In this document: positions 1 to 12,800 of the stretch, in pieces
Position numbering within the stretch: the stretch's first letter is position 1
Layout: every line of letters starts with the position of its first letter
Source: Peromyscus leucopus
Taxonomy: Eukaryota; Chordata; Mammalia; Rodentia; Cricetidae
Assembly: GCF_004664715.2 (NCBI RefSeq)
Contig: NC_051068.1
Coordinates: 53,206,953 to 53,270,952 of the forward strand
DNA: 64,000 nt
Reading direction: 5' to 3'
Program-made: the position numbers and the translations under genes
The notes under the pieces: generated by a model
Told to the model about the DNA's origin: nothing
Databases searched by the model: none
What the model saw: the letters and a program-made list of their open reading frames with translations, nothing else

Positions 1-1570
1 TAGGAGTGTAGGGAAATGGGAAGAATCTTGGAGGAGTTGGGCAAGGGAAAAGAATATAATCAAAATATTTCATGAAAAAAATTTTAAATAAAAACGAAAC
101 AATAACAAAAAATAAATTTATTCTTTTCATTTATACTCTATTTCTATAGCAACTTTCTTGTTCCAGACTTTCATTTCTTCCTATTGTGGTTTATTCTTCA
201 TGAAATATCTACAGTGATCTTTGCAAGACTCATCAAGGTTCATGTTATAGATGAAATTTAGGCTTGTATGATTTGACTTGTGTGTTTTGACCCTGACGTG
301 TATTACAAACTTCATCTCAAGTTTCTGTTCATTTCTTTTTATAAAAACTCTATCATTGCATTTGTTTGCTTGTTTGTTTTTATCTCATCAAACACACACC
401 TAGTGCAGGGTTATGCTGTGGGTCCATCAGCTCTGGGGAAAATTACAGAATGGAATGATGGTAGGAAGAGAATTCTTGACCAGACTTGAGAGGCTGGAGA
501 TAATAATGCTCAGTGGTTCAAGTACTTTCTGTGTGTCCAGAAGAGCTGGAGTCAGATTCCCAGATTCCATGTAAATCCTGGGTAAGTGTGACAGCCTCAA
601 AAGGTGGGGGACAGGGATCCCCAATCTGGTTAACAAGACTATCCATTTCAGAGAGCTTTGGGTTTGATTGGGAGACCCTTGATCAAAAAATAAGGTGGAA
701 AAGTGATCAAGGAAGACTTCAACATTAACCCTGGTTCTCCATGTACATACAGATATACATATATATGAACATATATCACACCCACACCCAGATGACCCAC
801 ATACACACATGCACAAGTAGGAAAGAAAATGTTCTGAAGAAATACTTCATAAGGTAGGAAGATCTTCCTTATTGCTTACAACTTAGGAACTAACAAATAC
901 ATTATGACACATCATTTTCATTAAATATGTGCCCTGTTAACTGGGGAGATGGTTCAGTGGGTACTTGATAGTTCAGTGCAAACTGGAATTTGAATTTCCA
1001 AAATTCACATGAAAAAGCCAGACAAAGCAGCATAAACTAAAACCACATGAAAAGATTCCTTATTGGCCTACTAAGAATTCTCTATTCTCTTCATTTCATC
1101 AAATAGTTAAGATTGTTAAAAAAAGAAAAAAGAAAAAAAAAAAACAACACTGGAACTGGGAAATATGGAAATCCTTAAATAAATATAAATATATTGATGA
1201 TCAGTATTTTGAAAGCAGAAAACTTAGAAACTCAAAGTTTGGTTAAAAAATACATATTTTCTTACATTCATATTCTCATGACTCTAACAAAACCTTGGGT
1301 TTATGCCGAAAATATCTGATTGCTGAATTAAAAATCATTCAGCATGAGCACCCATTTTTGTTTTATTTATTTTTGAATAAGTCTTAAATTCCCACAGTTC
1401 ATAATTCACCAGCTACAACATGGTCAATGGTGAGAGTGTTGGGTTAAGAGCAGTTTATGGTACCTCACGAGACCCAGTGTACACAGCTCCTCACACGTGT
1501 GTTCGGTGGTATCACGTGGACACCTTTAACAGAGATGCTGGGGACAGATACAGCAAAGAAACTCAGTTAT
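1..1570. other. Intergenic stretch, no gene recognised
   Basis: AT-rich sequence with only short chance reading frames, none of which resembles a known family. A B2/B4-like SINE fragment seems to lie near 947-1035 (it contains 'ctggggagatggttcagtgg'), followed by an A-rich tract at about 1120-1145. I see no promoter, CpG island or splice-bounded exon. Confidence 0.5.
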
Positions 1571-1922
1571 TGTAGATAGAGTTTTTCTCTCTGGGTCCCG
1601 CCAAGCCGCGGCAGTCCCGTAGCCCACTTATAAAATAAACATACAGACGTTTATATTATTTAAACTGCTTGGCCATTAGCTCAGGCCTACCATTGTCTAG
1701 CTCTTACTCTTATATTCAGCCCATTTCTGTTAATCTATATGTCACCATGTGTTCCACGGCTTTACCTGCTGCCTCTATATGATGCTTCCTGGATGGCAGG
1801 CTGGCATCTCCTCCTCCCCGTCTTCCTGTTCTCTCAATTCTCCTCTCTGTTAGTCCCGCCTATATTTCCTGCCTGGCTACTGGCCAATCAGTGTTTTATT
1901 TATCAATCAATCATCCACAGCA
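1571..1922 (-). mobile_element. Solo ERV-type LTR with exact 6-bp target duplication
   Basis: Read on the minus strand the element starts TGCTGTGGAT and ends TCTACA, so it has the TG...CA ends of a retroviral LTR. It is flanked on both sides by AGTTAT (1565-1570 and 1923-1928), a perfect 6-bp target-site duplication as made by class II (ERVK-like) integrases. It shares blocks with the plus-strand copy at 22,601-23,002, for example 'ctgattggccagtagccagg' and the core 'gaaatgggtt/ctgaatataag'. No internal retroviral genes flank it, so it is a solo LTR. The open frame inside it (1739-2020) is not a gene. The family name is uncertain; it may belong to a cricetid ERV family such as the mys/MYSERV group. 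Confidence 0.8.
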
Positions 1923-4900
1923 AGTTATTTCAAAGAAAGGCTTTTACCAGGACTCAATGGAAGGTTCTACCCCATTTTCAGCTTTCTGCTGAAATTATTT
2001 TGCTTCTTGCTTGCAACTAGTGTCATTTGGAATTATTGCAGAATCTTTAAAAACAAACCTATGGCACTTGTAATCAATATATAAATGTTCATCTCTTTCT
2101 CCTATGACAGATAGTATCATTTTAGGTATGTCGTTCTGATGCTTTAGTTCTTTTATATATCATTTCATAATTGGTGCACGTTAACATTTCTTTACTAGGG
2201 TTTGAAATATTAATACCTGTACAATTGTTCATTATGTGGCTGTGCTATACTTTATATTTAACCCAACATTGATCATATTCATTGTTTTCCAACTTGGGAG
2301 GGGGCAATGCTCAGCAATTAACCTGTTCGTGGATCATTTTGCATGTAAAACACTGTGTCTGAAGAAAAAAATTCCCCAGAGTGGAGGCAATATATCTAAA
2401 GCCAAGAAGGTCTTTTATAATGATGAAGAGAGGCAAGTTTTTCTCTATAAATATTCTAGTTTGCAGTCCCTTCAGTGGTGTGTGAAGCAAATATTTATGA
2501 TTAAATTCATAACCAGTTTGTTATATAATCAATATGAAGTTCTGTGTCAGAGAGAAGTAGTGTCTATTATTACTCAACAAATACTAAAAAGGAGCAGAAT
2601 GCAAGTGTTTCATTATGTGAAAAGCTTTCATCAACTCTGAATCACCTGCAGGTTTATTCTCATGCACACTTCCTGCAAAATGGCTTCTCACAAAACTCAC
2701 AGGGCAGAAGAGAATCATGAGACTTGACACAGAAGAGATTTTTTTTAATGTATTCACTTTCCCAAATACTTTTTTCTATTTATTTCCATAGACAGAAAAA
2801 AATATAAATGAAATTATGTGGGGAACTTAAATTAGGTAGTGATTGACCAGAAAGAGCAGGCACACTCATCTAAAATACTTACTCTTAAGGAAAAAGAACA
2901 AACAGAAATTTTAAAATGTCATTACTATTTCCAAAAGAAAAGAAAAGAAAATCAATATCTGGCTTTGCAGGAACAATCCCATAGTGAAAATAAAATTATT
3001 CGTCCTTGTAGTTTTAAACAATAAGCTTCCAGCCCCAAGGGAAAAGACCACACACAGAAGCTTTAGAAAACAAGAAGTAGAAATCACTCATGGTCCATTC
3101 CTTTAGAAGATTTGTTTCATGAAAATAAAATGATGAGCACCACCCTTAAGGCCACAAAGTCTTAAACAATTCCTTATGGAGTTTACTAGTGCAAAAAAGA
3201 TACACTGTAGACAATTTTTTAAAGTCCACATCCATTGAGTCTACATTTTATAAAGTAGAATTTTAAGTGAGAACTTTAAGCAAGCAAAATGCCAATGGTG
3301 TTGTCAGATAATCAGGGCTTTTCCAAAGCTAAAGGCAAGAAATGGAAAAAAAGATATCCAATGTTTTCTTCAATGAATATGAAATGCAAAGAGGAGGAAT
3401 TCAACTTTTCCCACACCCCATCATCCTGCAGTGTGCACCCCAAGTCTCAGACTTAGTAACCCTTTGAGAGGGAGGTGTGATGGGGAGTTAATGAGTGTAG
3501 ACTTCAAGGTGGGTGGTGGAAGGTAGAGAAGATCAAGATTTACTATATGCATGCATAAAATTTAAAATAAATAAATAAATATTATTATAAACAAACAGAA
3601 AAGCAGAGTCATGTTAAAACCAAGAGGTGATGACAGATTCTTTCCTAGGAATAGAGTCAGGTCCCAGGAGAACCACCGTTGAGGGCATGAGGGTTTTCCA
3701 GGCTGAGAAACCACCTCTACAGAATAAAAAAAAAAAAATAGTAAGAAACAAGGCTGTGGTGAGTGGGGAACTAAGGGGTTAATCATCTATGGTTAGTGTA
3801 TTGGTGTACAATCAAAAATGGCGTATCTTTAAGAAACGTTGTTTGCTTTCTCACCCATTTCCAAGGGAAGCTGAAGAGCCACAGCCTCAGAGAGATCTGA
3901 TAAATTCAAACCTCAGAAAGCAGAGTGGTGAAAAGACGTCCAGAGATTTCCACTGGTGATTCTAAATATAGTGGACAAAACCAGATTTAAAACAAATAAT
4001 TATTTAAAAAATAATCACAGTGTTACTTATTAAACAGGTGTGTCTTGAATGCTGGGAGTAAGTTATTTTCTCTCTTAACAGGAAGCTGAAAAATGCAGAT
4101 CTTTGCCTCAGATACACAGTGGAGCCCTTCAACACAAAGGTCACAGCTGAAACATGGATGAGGTAGACATCCTCGGCTCAGGCAATCCATCCTTGGCTCA
4201 TTCAATGCCCCTACCAACACACACACTCATCTTCTTGTTTTGCAGGCAGGTACCTTTCTGGGTGGGGTCTTTAAAGAGAGTGAGTTTTAACAAGCTGTGG
4301 ACATGAACGTGAGCAACAAGAGGCAGCTGCCATCTGGGAAAGGCAGGCAAATGGGACAGAATTGTCTGCTTCTGGGACAGCAGTGGTGAAGCCTTGCAGG
4401 ATCCCCCTTCCCTTCCTTAGTGCCCTGATCCAAGTGCTTATCAGACACACTTTTCCACTGAGCTTTCTGCTAACTTTTGGGTTACATCTCAGCCCAGTGC
4501 CAGCAACCTCACCATGACTGAGTTTCCCTGTAACGATCAAGAATCTCTATGTTGATTTTGGTTGGGGTAGATGGTATGATATAAAGATAAGAAATAGCAA
4601 AAATTTGAGATTCCAAGTAAGGGTATCAGACAAATTGGGGAAAAAAATGTCTGAGAGGAGGCCCAAAGAAGACTATAGCATCTTTGTCCTACCACAAAGG
4701 GGTGATATGGATTGATCCAATTTTCTGTTATTAGGGAGGAGGTGAGTAGTACATCTAAACTAGTTTCTTAATGGTGGTCTCATTCTGCTACGACCTCTGT
4801 CTTCCTTGCTCAGAATATAGTCTGCACAGCATTCTGCCAGGTGTCATCGGTTCTTGAGTTATTAGACAGCAGATCTGGCTCACCCACTGATTACATGTTC

Positions 4901-5492
4901 AGTCCTCTTGACTTGTGGGGCCCACACACAGTCCTTTTCTGTTGCCCTTCTCAGTATTTTCAAAATTTATGTGGCCTTGACTCAACCCAGTGAGTCTTCT
5001 TTTTGACAGAGCTTGAGCAGTCATGGGGCTGCACTTGTCCCTGACATAATGGCATTTGGAGTACAGGGACACTGGAGTCTAGTCATTCTTAAATGAAATG
5101 TCAGACAAAGGCACATCCTACTGGTTATTGTGTTTGAGTGAAATGCCATTGTCACGCTATCTAAATCTTTCTAAATTTGCAAGCTAAGTTTTAAAGTCAA
5201 GTGTTGTGTGACTTTTCCTGGAGAGATATGAGGAAATGTTTGTTTATTATAGACTCCCTCTTCTACAACCATCCTTGGAGGACTGATAAAAGATAAGAAC
5301 TTAGCTGTCAGAAAGAACAAATTTCTGATATTCTGTAATGAAAGACAACAATGTTTTTGCTTGTAATTAAAGTATGAAGTAATATATAATGTAAACAAAA
5401 TGTTTTTATTTTCTGAAAAATAATACTACCATAAATGTTATAGGAGAAAATCAGTGGTAGGGCATGTGTCTGCAATGAGTAAGTCCTTGGAT

Positions 5493-5495
<3 letters not shown>
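1923..5495. other. Intergenic stretch, no gene recognised
   Basis: AT-rich, apparently mostly unique or very old repeat sequence. Frames of 60-134 codons occur (for example plus strand 2236-2640) but show no domain, signal peptide or family resemblance. A short (AAAT)n tract lies at about 3567-3582. Purine-rich sequence at 3465-3545 may be the remnant of an L1 3' UTR, but I cannot establish this. Confidence 0.45.
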
Positions 5496-5546
<51 letters not shown>

Positions 5547-5572
5547 TGCACATGCACATGCACAAACACCCA

Positions 5573-5620
<48 letters not shown>

Positions 5621-5622
5621 TA
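5496..5622. repeat. (CA)n microsatellite, interrupted
   Basis: Two long CA runs (about 5496-5542 and 5578-5612) are separated by a variant block with CATG/CACG units. The tract is translatable in several frames on both strands because it lacks stops, which explains the overlapping Thr/His and Val/Cys-rich frames here. Confidence 0.95.
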
Positions 5623-7799
5623 TCACCCAAAATAACTTTGTCCTGTTCTTAGCCACCTCTAATATTTCATCATCACAACAAACTAATGAGACAAACAACT
5701 TCGTCCCTGTTAGTACAGATTACTTGTCCAGTTTTCCTACCAAGAGTGACAGAGAAGGTTTATCTGTCTTCGATGCTCAGGGATCCTCTCATGACACAGT
5801 TTTTTGTTTCTCTCAGGAAAGATTACTGGGTTGTAGAAGAGAAGATAAGGGTCTGCACTTAGTTCTGCCACTGTCGGGTGATTTGTCCTGATGAATGTGT
5901 TAATCTCCCTGAACTTTAGTTGACATAGTGGTCAAAAAGGAAGGAGAGTAGCTGTTCCTAAAGACAGTTAAAACTGGCAAGGTTCTCCATCAATTTTCCC
6001 ACTGTCCCCTTTTCTCCATATAGAAATTCTTCATGGAGAAATCTCTTGTTTGTCCTTCACATTCCAATTCTACAAGTCTTTAGGAAAATAGATCACAGAT
6101 AAAGCTCAAGGTCCAGAAGAAATGTAACATCAGTCTGTCAGACCTTGGTTCACAAGCAGACCTAGAGTCACAGACAGACCTGGGGTCACAGGCAGTCCTG
6201 GGGTCACAGGTAGTCCTGGTTGACCTGTGTCTCACTTGCCCTCTGCACTGTGCCTCTGCCCTTGTGGAGGTTCCTATACCTTTTCCTCCCCCTCATTTTA
6301 CATCCCAGGCACAGATACTCCGAGAACCATTTTAGTTGCTTCTTCATCTATGAATCTTCCTCTTCTCATACTTGGCATGAATGATCTACCATCCAATCTA
6401 TTCCTTTCCCTAGAATGATAGATGCCAAAAGCATCATTGTTTATTCTTGTGTCATCATTCTAAGAATTTCTTCATTATCTCAAGTTAATGTTTTCTGCTA
6501 CTCTGGAAACACATTCTTTTTTATTTGTTTATTCTTTAGATTTTTGAAACCTACGAACAGATTTTTTTTTTTTTTTTGCAAAAAACAAAAAAAATCTAAG
6601 CCCTTTCCTTTTTAGAAAAAAAAAAATCTAGTCTGCTCACATAGCCCAGACTAACTTCAAACTCACTAGTCAGGCAAGGACAATTCCAATGTCCTGATTC
6701 ACACTTCTGCTTTCAAGTGCTGGGATGACAGATGTCCACCCTAACATGTGACCCCTTGAGCTTGCCTTAAGGACACATACCACCCTCATTATTAATTTGG
6801 TTGCTTTCTCTGTCTGAGAACTGTGTGTATGGATTTTACTGGCTCTTTGTCCTTTATAAACAAATTCACTTCAATTGACTAAGTTATTTTGAAGTCCAAC
6901 TATGTAGAGAAGTCTATCATGGGTTTTATGAGAATTAAGTGTTAACAAGTTATTTTTCCCCCTCAAGGAATTCATAAACTATTCAGATGGAAATATGTAA
7001 CAATTAATTGTAGCAGAGTATAATTTAAGAAGTGCTTGGGGAAGGGGAGATTAATCTTTATTTAAGACAAATGGTGTGATGCACATGCAAAATGCTACCT
7101 GATACCAAACTCACAAGGTTATCATGCATTTTAAAAATATTATTAATTTTAATTAAAAACTCAGGATGAAAATTAATTATAATTTGAAAGTTCTTCCAAC
7201 TGTAATAAACTGAAAAATGGGACACTGTTACTGTCATCATGAAAGCTAATCAGATTCATATGTGCCTAAGAGAACAAGAGACACTGTAGAGTTGTTTAAT
7301 AAATGATAAGCAAAATTTTCATTATAGAACAAAATTCCTTTTTTGTTTTATGTTGCTGAGCACCTATTAAGCAACACCAAAATGAACCTCAAATGTTCCA
7401 TGTCAGTATTTACTAAGTGAATGACAGGGTCATAGGGAAAACTTTCAAATGGGCCTCTTCAGTTAGATAATGGGAGGTATTTAGCATTCTGGAAAAACCA
7501 CCCCACACTTTTTTACTGAAACAGGCCAAGGACTGTCTTTCTCCTATCTTCTATTTTGATGTTCTACATCAAGTGGCCTTAACATACTGGATTCTACGTT
7601 ATGATGATGAATTAGGATCATGTATTACAGCCCTGCCCTGCTGACTTGTTCTACTGTTGCAGCCACATCCTCTTTCCTTGGCAGGACCCCACTCAAAATG
7701 CTCTCAGTCTTAAATAAGTGGCTTTGTATTTTGCAGTCACCACCATTCTTATAGGTACTCATTTGCCTCTTACTGGATTAGTTAATCCCACCATCATTT
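5623..7799. other. Intergenic stretch, no gene recognised
   Basis: No coding or RNA gene is seen. The part at 6139-6228 is a short 18-bp minisatellite, listed separately. A poly-T run followed by A-rich sequence at 6560-6630 and a diverged B1-like antisense piece at about 6635-6760 ('cagactaacttcaaactcac', 'ctttcaagtgctgggatgac') suggest an old SINE. The rest looks unique. Confidence 0.45.
6139..6228. repeat. 18-bp minisatellite, about five units
   Basis: Five consecutive units of 18 bp begin at 6139, 6157, 6175, 6193 and 6211. The clearest are CAGACCTGGGGTCACAGG and CAGTCCTGGGGTCACAGG; the first and last are more diverged. Each central unit carries GGTCA. Confidence 0.85.
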
Positions 7800-7987
7800 T
7801 TTTAGACATTTACTTATTTTATTTATGTGCAGGTGCTTTGCCTACTTGTATGGATGTACACCATGTGAATGCCTGTGCCATTGGAGGTTAGAAGGTTTCA
7901 TACATTCTGGAACAGGAGTTATAATTGTGAACTGACATGTGGATGCTGGGAACTGAACCTGGTCCTCTGCAAGACCTGTAAGTGCCC
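7800..7987 (-). mobile_element. B3/B2-class SINE, antisense, 5' part lost
   Basis: Plus-strand reading gives the familiar antisense pattern of B3: T-rich start with 'tttacttattttatttatgtg', then 'caccatgtgaatgcctgtgcc', then 'ggatgctgggaactgaacct' and 'ggtcctctgcaaga'. The element stops where the CTT repeat begins, so the part with the pol III A and B boxes is missing or was overwritten by repeat expansion. Confidence 0.7.
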
Positions 7988-8115
7988 TTCTTCTTCTTCT
8001 TCTTCTTCTTCTTCTTCTTCTTCTTCTTCTTCTTCTTCTTCTTCTTCTTCTTCTTCTTCTTCTTCTTCTTCCTTCTCTTCCTCCTCCTCCTCTTCCTCTT
8101 CTCCTTCTCCTCCTT
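7988..8115. repeat. (CTT)n microsatellite grading into CT-rich tract
   Basis: An almost pure CTT run of about 80 bp (7988-8070) is followed by CTTCCTCCTCC-type sequence to about 8115. It is a homopyrimidine tract and reads as poly-Ser, poly-Phe or poly-Leu in the three frames, which are not genes. Confidence 0.95.
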
Positions 8116-8229
8116 GTTCAGTTTCTTTTCAGAACACTGGATTTATTTGGAGCTATACACATTTTTTAACATAATTCCTTTATTGAATCTTGGGGAATTT
8201 CATCCCACCCAAAGATAATTAAAAAACAA

Positions 8230-9130
8230 ACAAAAAACACCTAATTGCTCCTCCATCTTTCCTGACTCTCCAAGACCTCTACATTCTTTCTGATGGAATT
8301 GGGAACCACAATGTGTCACATTTCATCCAATCAGTTTCACTTGCAGTGAGTTCATTGCTATGAGTCATTGGTCTGGTTCAAGGTCTGGTACTACCACAGC
8401 CAGGGTCTGTGTTGAAGTCTGAGACCCATGTTGCCACCGAAGTTTATGTGGATGCCCAGGCTGGGGCCTCAACCTGTGGCCTTGTTGGTGTCAAGGGGCC
8501 ATGCCGCCACTGGAACTATCATCTGAGTGGCCTGTGCTTCTAGCCAGAACCAGGATGTCGTCTGCATCCAAGCTGCTGCTGAGAGCCATGTCTGGTTCCT
8601 TAGTCCTGCTGCAGCTGGAGTATGTGGCACAAGTCACCTCAGGGGTTTCTGGTACATCATCATCCTTGGATCCTCACAAAAATTCTTCTTGGACATCCCT
8701 CAGTTTCCCTGAGTCATGGAGATCCTGTGGGTATTGTTCTACAGGATCAATCCCTTCAGGAGCTCCAGGAGTTCCTAGATAGGGTAGCAATCAGGGTGGG
8801 CCAACCCCAGCCCTACTGTGGGCCTGGGTGGTAGTTGAGCTAGTCAGTCCAGGTCACTGGGGCTACCCCCCTCAGGTGAGGGGTAGAGCCAACTCCCCTA
8901 AGCCCAGACCATCAGGTTCAGTTCTCCTTCAACTATGGTGAGGGGTGGGGCCATCTCTTCCCAGTGTGGGGAGCCAACTCTCCCATGAGCTTTGGGGCCA
9001 GCTCTCTTGCCTCAGTGTCCAGGGAGGGGCAGCTATCCCAGGTACAATAAAGGGTGGGCCAGCTAAGCATGACCCTCTGATTTCGTTACACATGGTTCCT
9101 ATGGCCCCTCTCCTCTGGAAATTATAGCAC
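8230..9130. repeat. GC-rich unclassified interspersed repeat
   Basis: This block differs from its AT-rich surroundings. It has recurring phrases such as 'ggtgaggggt', 'gggccagct' and 'gggccatg', consistent with a degenerated repeat, possibly of L1 5'-region or LTR origin. Frames on both strands (8501-8782 plus, 8929-9186 minus) overlap and show no protein family. I call it a repeat only from its composition and internal repetition. Confidence 0.4.
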
Positions 9131-9714
9131 TGGCGGAAGTATGGAAAGCTTTGTCTGTCTGTCTTGTAATGTGAAGACATGACCATTGCATGTTTGTTTT
9201 TGACTGGTCACTCCTGAATGTGTGAGTTTACTGTGTTCTGTGCGTCTTAGTTGTAGCTTAGCTTAGTATTGCAGCTAGCCTTCTGGGCTCAGAGTTTACC
9301 CCTGGGCCTTCTTGCCACTTGATCTAATGTAATAGTCATTCAAATGTCATTTGGGTATGGATATATTAGAGTTATTTTTATGCTATTCTACTTTATTGAA
9401 AAGCTGGCTCTAAATTGGGTTATGGCTTGCCCTTTTCTCAGACCCAGGCATGCTTTTAAAGTCTCTATGTCTGGAGTCAAGAGCTGAGACAGGGAAGAAA
9501 GAGCAAAGCAATACAGCTAAATGGATTGCTGGTTTCATTTAATTGCCTAAACCTATTGTATAACATTTCTATGGTTAAAAGCCTGTAATATCTGTAACAA
9601 AAAGTTAACTTAAAATTTGTAACATGGGTTCGATAATTGAAAGTCTGTGTATAGGTAATTTTAAAGGAACCAAGTGGCATGATTTCATTTTGGGATATAA
9701 GCAACACATGGCTT

Positions 9715-9866
9715 GCCGCCATCTTTAGGCAGCCAGGTAGTTGATTGCCATATTTACTAGGATTAGAGAGGGCAGATGTCATGTGACTTCACCACCATCT
9801 TTGGCAGCCATGTGGCTGGCAGCCATCCCTCCTAGGGTTAGAGAAGATGGATATCTTATAGCTTCA
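9715..9866. repeat. 76-bp imperfect tandem duplication with GCCGCCATCTT motif
   Basis: Two neighbouring units (9715-9790 and 9791-9866) share the order 'ccatctttaggcagcc / ccatctttggcagcc', 'gattgccat/cagccat', 'taggattagagaggg / tagggttagagaaga', 'gatgtcatgtgacttc / gatatcttatagcttc'. The first starts GCCGCCATCTT, a close match to the YY1 binding consensus; the second has ACCACCATCTT. Confidence 0.7.
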
Positions 9867-9899
9867 CAGAGATCTTAATTAAGGACAACCTTGTGGTAT

Positions 9900-12800
9900 G
9901 GGCTGACCAAGGAGACAATAGATCTCCGAAGTTACTTTTCAATTGGGATGGGATTTATTTATGATCCTGTCTTAAAATAAGGTTTACAAAATATAGGATT
10001 TAAAAACAATGCTTGTTCTAGGCTGTATTAAACCTGTACCTCCATGTATTCATATACAAGAATGTACCTTGCTGACAGCTAAACTATGTGACATAAAAAT
10101 CACCCAGAAGGTATTGAATCTAGAGACACTAAATTGTTGCAATGTTGGAACTTGGTTTTGCCTCCTACAGATTATTGTTGGGCCTTGTATCTTCACTCTT
10201 GAAATTAAAAAAAAAAGGTACTTTATTTTGATATTGCAAGAGCACAGAGTTGAGAGATTTTAAATTTCTTTAAGAGGAAATTTTAGAGTTTTACAGAAAG
10301 TTTAAATTAAAAAATAACGATATTTAAAAAGATTTATTTATTTTATACATGAGTGCTCTATCTGCATGCAAGACTTTATGCCAGAAGAGGGCATTAGGTC
10401 TCACTATAGATGGTTGTGAACTACCATGTTGTTGCTTGGAATTGAACTCAGGACATCTGGAAGAGCAGCTAGTGTTCTTAACTACTGAGCCATTTCTCCA
10501 GCCCCCAAAATAAAGAACAGTTTTTAAAAATATTTAAGTTTATAAGGTTATGGGACATTTTAAAGTTTATAATGTATTTTATTATAATATCTTTATTAAA
10601 ATGTGACCTTAATAATTAGATAAATAAAGGTTAAAAATTAGAGCCACAGCTAAACACCAGAGACCGAGGTATTCCTATCTTATGATGCAGCAAGACAGTG
10701 AACGAAACAATCTTTATCTAAGCTCTATTCAGGCTAACAGAGACTGATTTAAGAATGTATGTTTATCTTCTCTATTTTTGCTAACATTGTTAAATTGTCA
10801 CTATTTTGGTAAATTAAGTCATATAAGAAACTGTTATATTCTGTAATGGTACATTATAAAATGACAAAAAAAGTTCCCAGTCTCTTTGTGGACTGTGTTT
10901 ATGAGTTAAAAGTCTTATCTTGATACAAAAAGAGCTTCAGAATTTGATATTTTTATTATAAACTATTAAAGATTATTAAGCTTTGAGATGTTCAGAACTA
11001 TACTGATAGTCAAGTTAAGTACTAATATAACAAATTTCAGAAAAAAAAGTTTTATTTGGCCTTCTGTATAAGTCTTCAAGGTATATCCTAAAGCAAATAA
11101 CTAAAAACAAATAAGGGTTCTTTAGCTCAGATATACTTAATAGGTAATAGTCCTCAGAAATCTTCTGAATATGACATTCAAGATGTTTAAACTTACTATG
11201 ACAGACAAAGACTCTCAGATCCTAGCTGTGATCCCCAAAGTCTCCAAGACAATAATGGGCACAGCAATGATGATTACTCCACCTGATGATTGTGGTAATG
11301 CTACCCTCTGGACAAGACTGCTCCAATACCTCACCTGCCACCAAGACCCAATCCAAATTGTGGACAAGAAGGACAATAGAAAGTTGACTGCCCCACTTTA
11401 CGTAGACAAAGTAAGGTCAGTCCCCCAAATTCCTCTTCTATAAGAAAAGCCTTTCATTTTCTGGACCTGGCAGGCCAAAGACTGATGTCCTGGTACCTCT
11501 GCCCCAATGCCATAGAGACCACAGGCAGCTGGGATCTGCTTTTGTCATTTTGATTGATACATAGGCCATTTGGATAATACTTCATGCAATAATTTATCCT
11601 CAAATCTCTGATGACATTGATGACTAGGATAACCATAACTTTGTCAGCTAGTCAATAGCAGACAATCACAAAGTGGCTGCAACCACCTTGTTAGTTCAGT
11701 AATCAGTTCATTAGTTAACACTGCTAGGTTTCTTGTTTAAAGAAAAGGTAGGCATATTTGCCTTTCTCACAGGCTTCATATTGAAGGATAAGCAGGTATC
11801 AGGTATAACTTTCCACTAAAGGGACATATTTTGTAATGATTGTTCTCAGTAAGAACTACTTGTGTCTCTGGTAAATGATTAGATGATAAAAAGCTTTCAA
11901 AAGTCCATACCTGAGGATGTAAAAGATTAAATAAATTCTGAGGGTCTTGGAAATGACTTAAGATATATAAATACAAGTTGTAAATGTATAAAAAATAATT
12001 TAAGATGCATAAGTAATGGAAGATATTTTAGATTTTCTTTTCTTTTCTATGCTATTGTCTCACTGATATTTCAAAGGTTGAGAGTTTTATCATTGACCAG
12101 TAGAGTTCTGATAATCTAATAGAGTACTGATTACTTACTATTCAGTCAAAAGCTCAGATTTTAAACTTCCTTTGGTTTTTCTTCTAAGTATAGACTTAAA
12201 GGTGCTTTTCATCAGGCTAAAATTATATATCTGGCTTTTTGGAAATAGAAAAAAAAAGTTCATGCTTTTTAACACAAAGCCATAGCTTTTTCTATGACTC
12301 CAAGGTATAAATCAGTTTTAGCTGTTTTACAGATACCCATAAACTGCTTTTTCTACAATGTGGATTTTAGTGCATTGTTAATAATAATATATCTAGAACA
12401 TTTATCTCTTTCTGTAAACTAAAAAATCAGGTAAGCTTCATGGAGTTAAAGAAGTTATAAGACTTAGACTCACCTGTCACAGGTCAAATTGACTCCAGAT
12501 AAGTACAGCCTGTCTATTCCTGAGGACGTGATATATCTTTCCCCTGGTCTTTGGATTCCTCTCTTTCCCCAGTTACTAGGACTATGGACCTGAAATTTCC
12601 AAATGTAAAGTTTTCTTTTAAGTTCCTAAATTTTGACTTCTGTCCCTAGTTTATATTTGTCTCAGCATATTTTCATGTGGCTGACAGACACCATCCAGAG
12701 ATTACTTAGAAAACTGCTAAGCTCTGGACTTGCTGATAGCTGGTATGAATCAGTCCAGTTGATGTGATTGCTCCCTCTCTCTTCATCTGGATCAGCTAAT

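Noticed and set aside
427..816. 129-codon minus-strand frame
   Set aside because: Includes low-complexity CA-rich sequence, with no splice-bounded part and no recognised domain.
1739..2020. 93-codon plus-strand frame
   Set aside because: Mostly inside the LTR at 1,571-1,922, in antisense to it, with no family features.
5308..5891. Overlapping Val/Cys- and Thr/His-rich frames on both strands
   Set aside because: They arise from the (CA)n tract.
7869..8218. Poly-Ser and poly-Phe open frames
   Set aside because: They are the CTT microsatellite read in different frames, with no initiation context or family.
11171..11443. 90-codon frame in the presumed ERV body
   Set aside because: No gag, pol or env motif could be assigned, so it is kept as part of the decayed element and not called as a gene.
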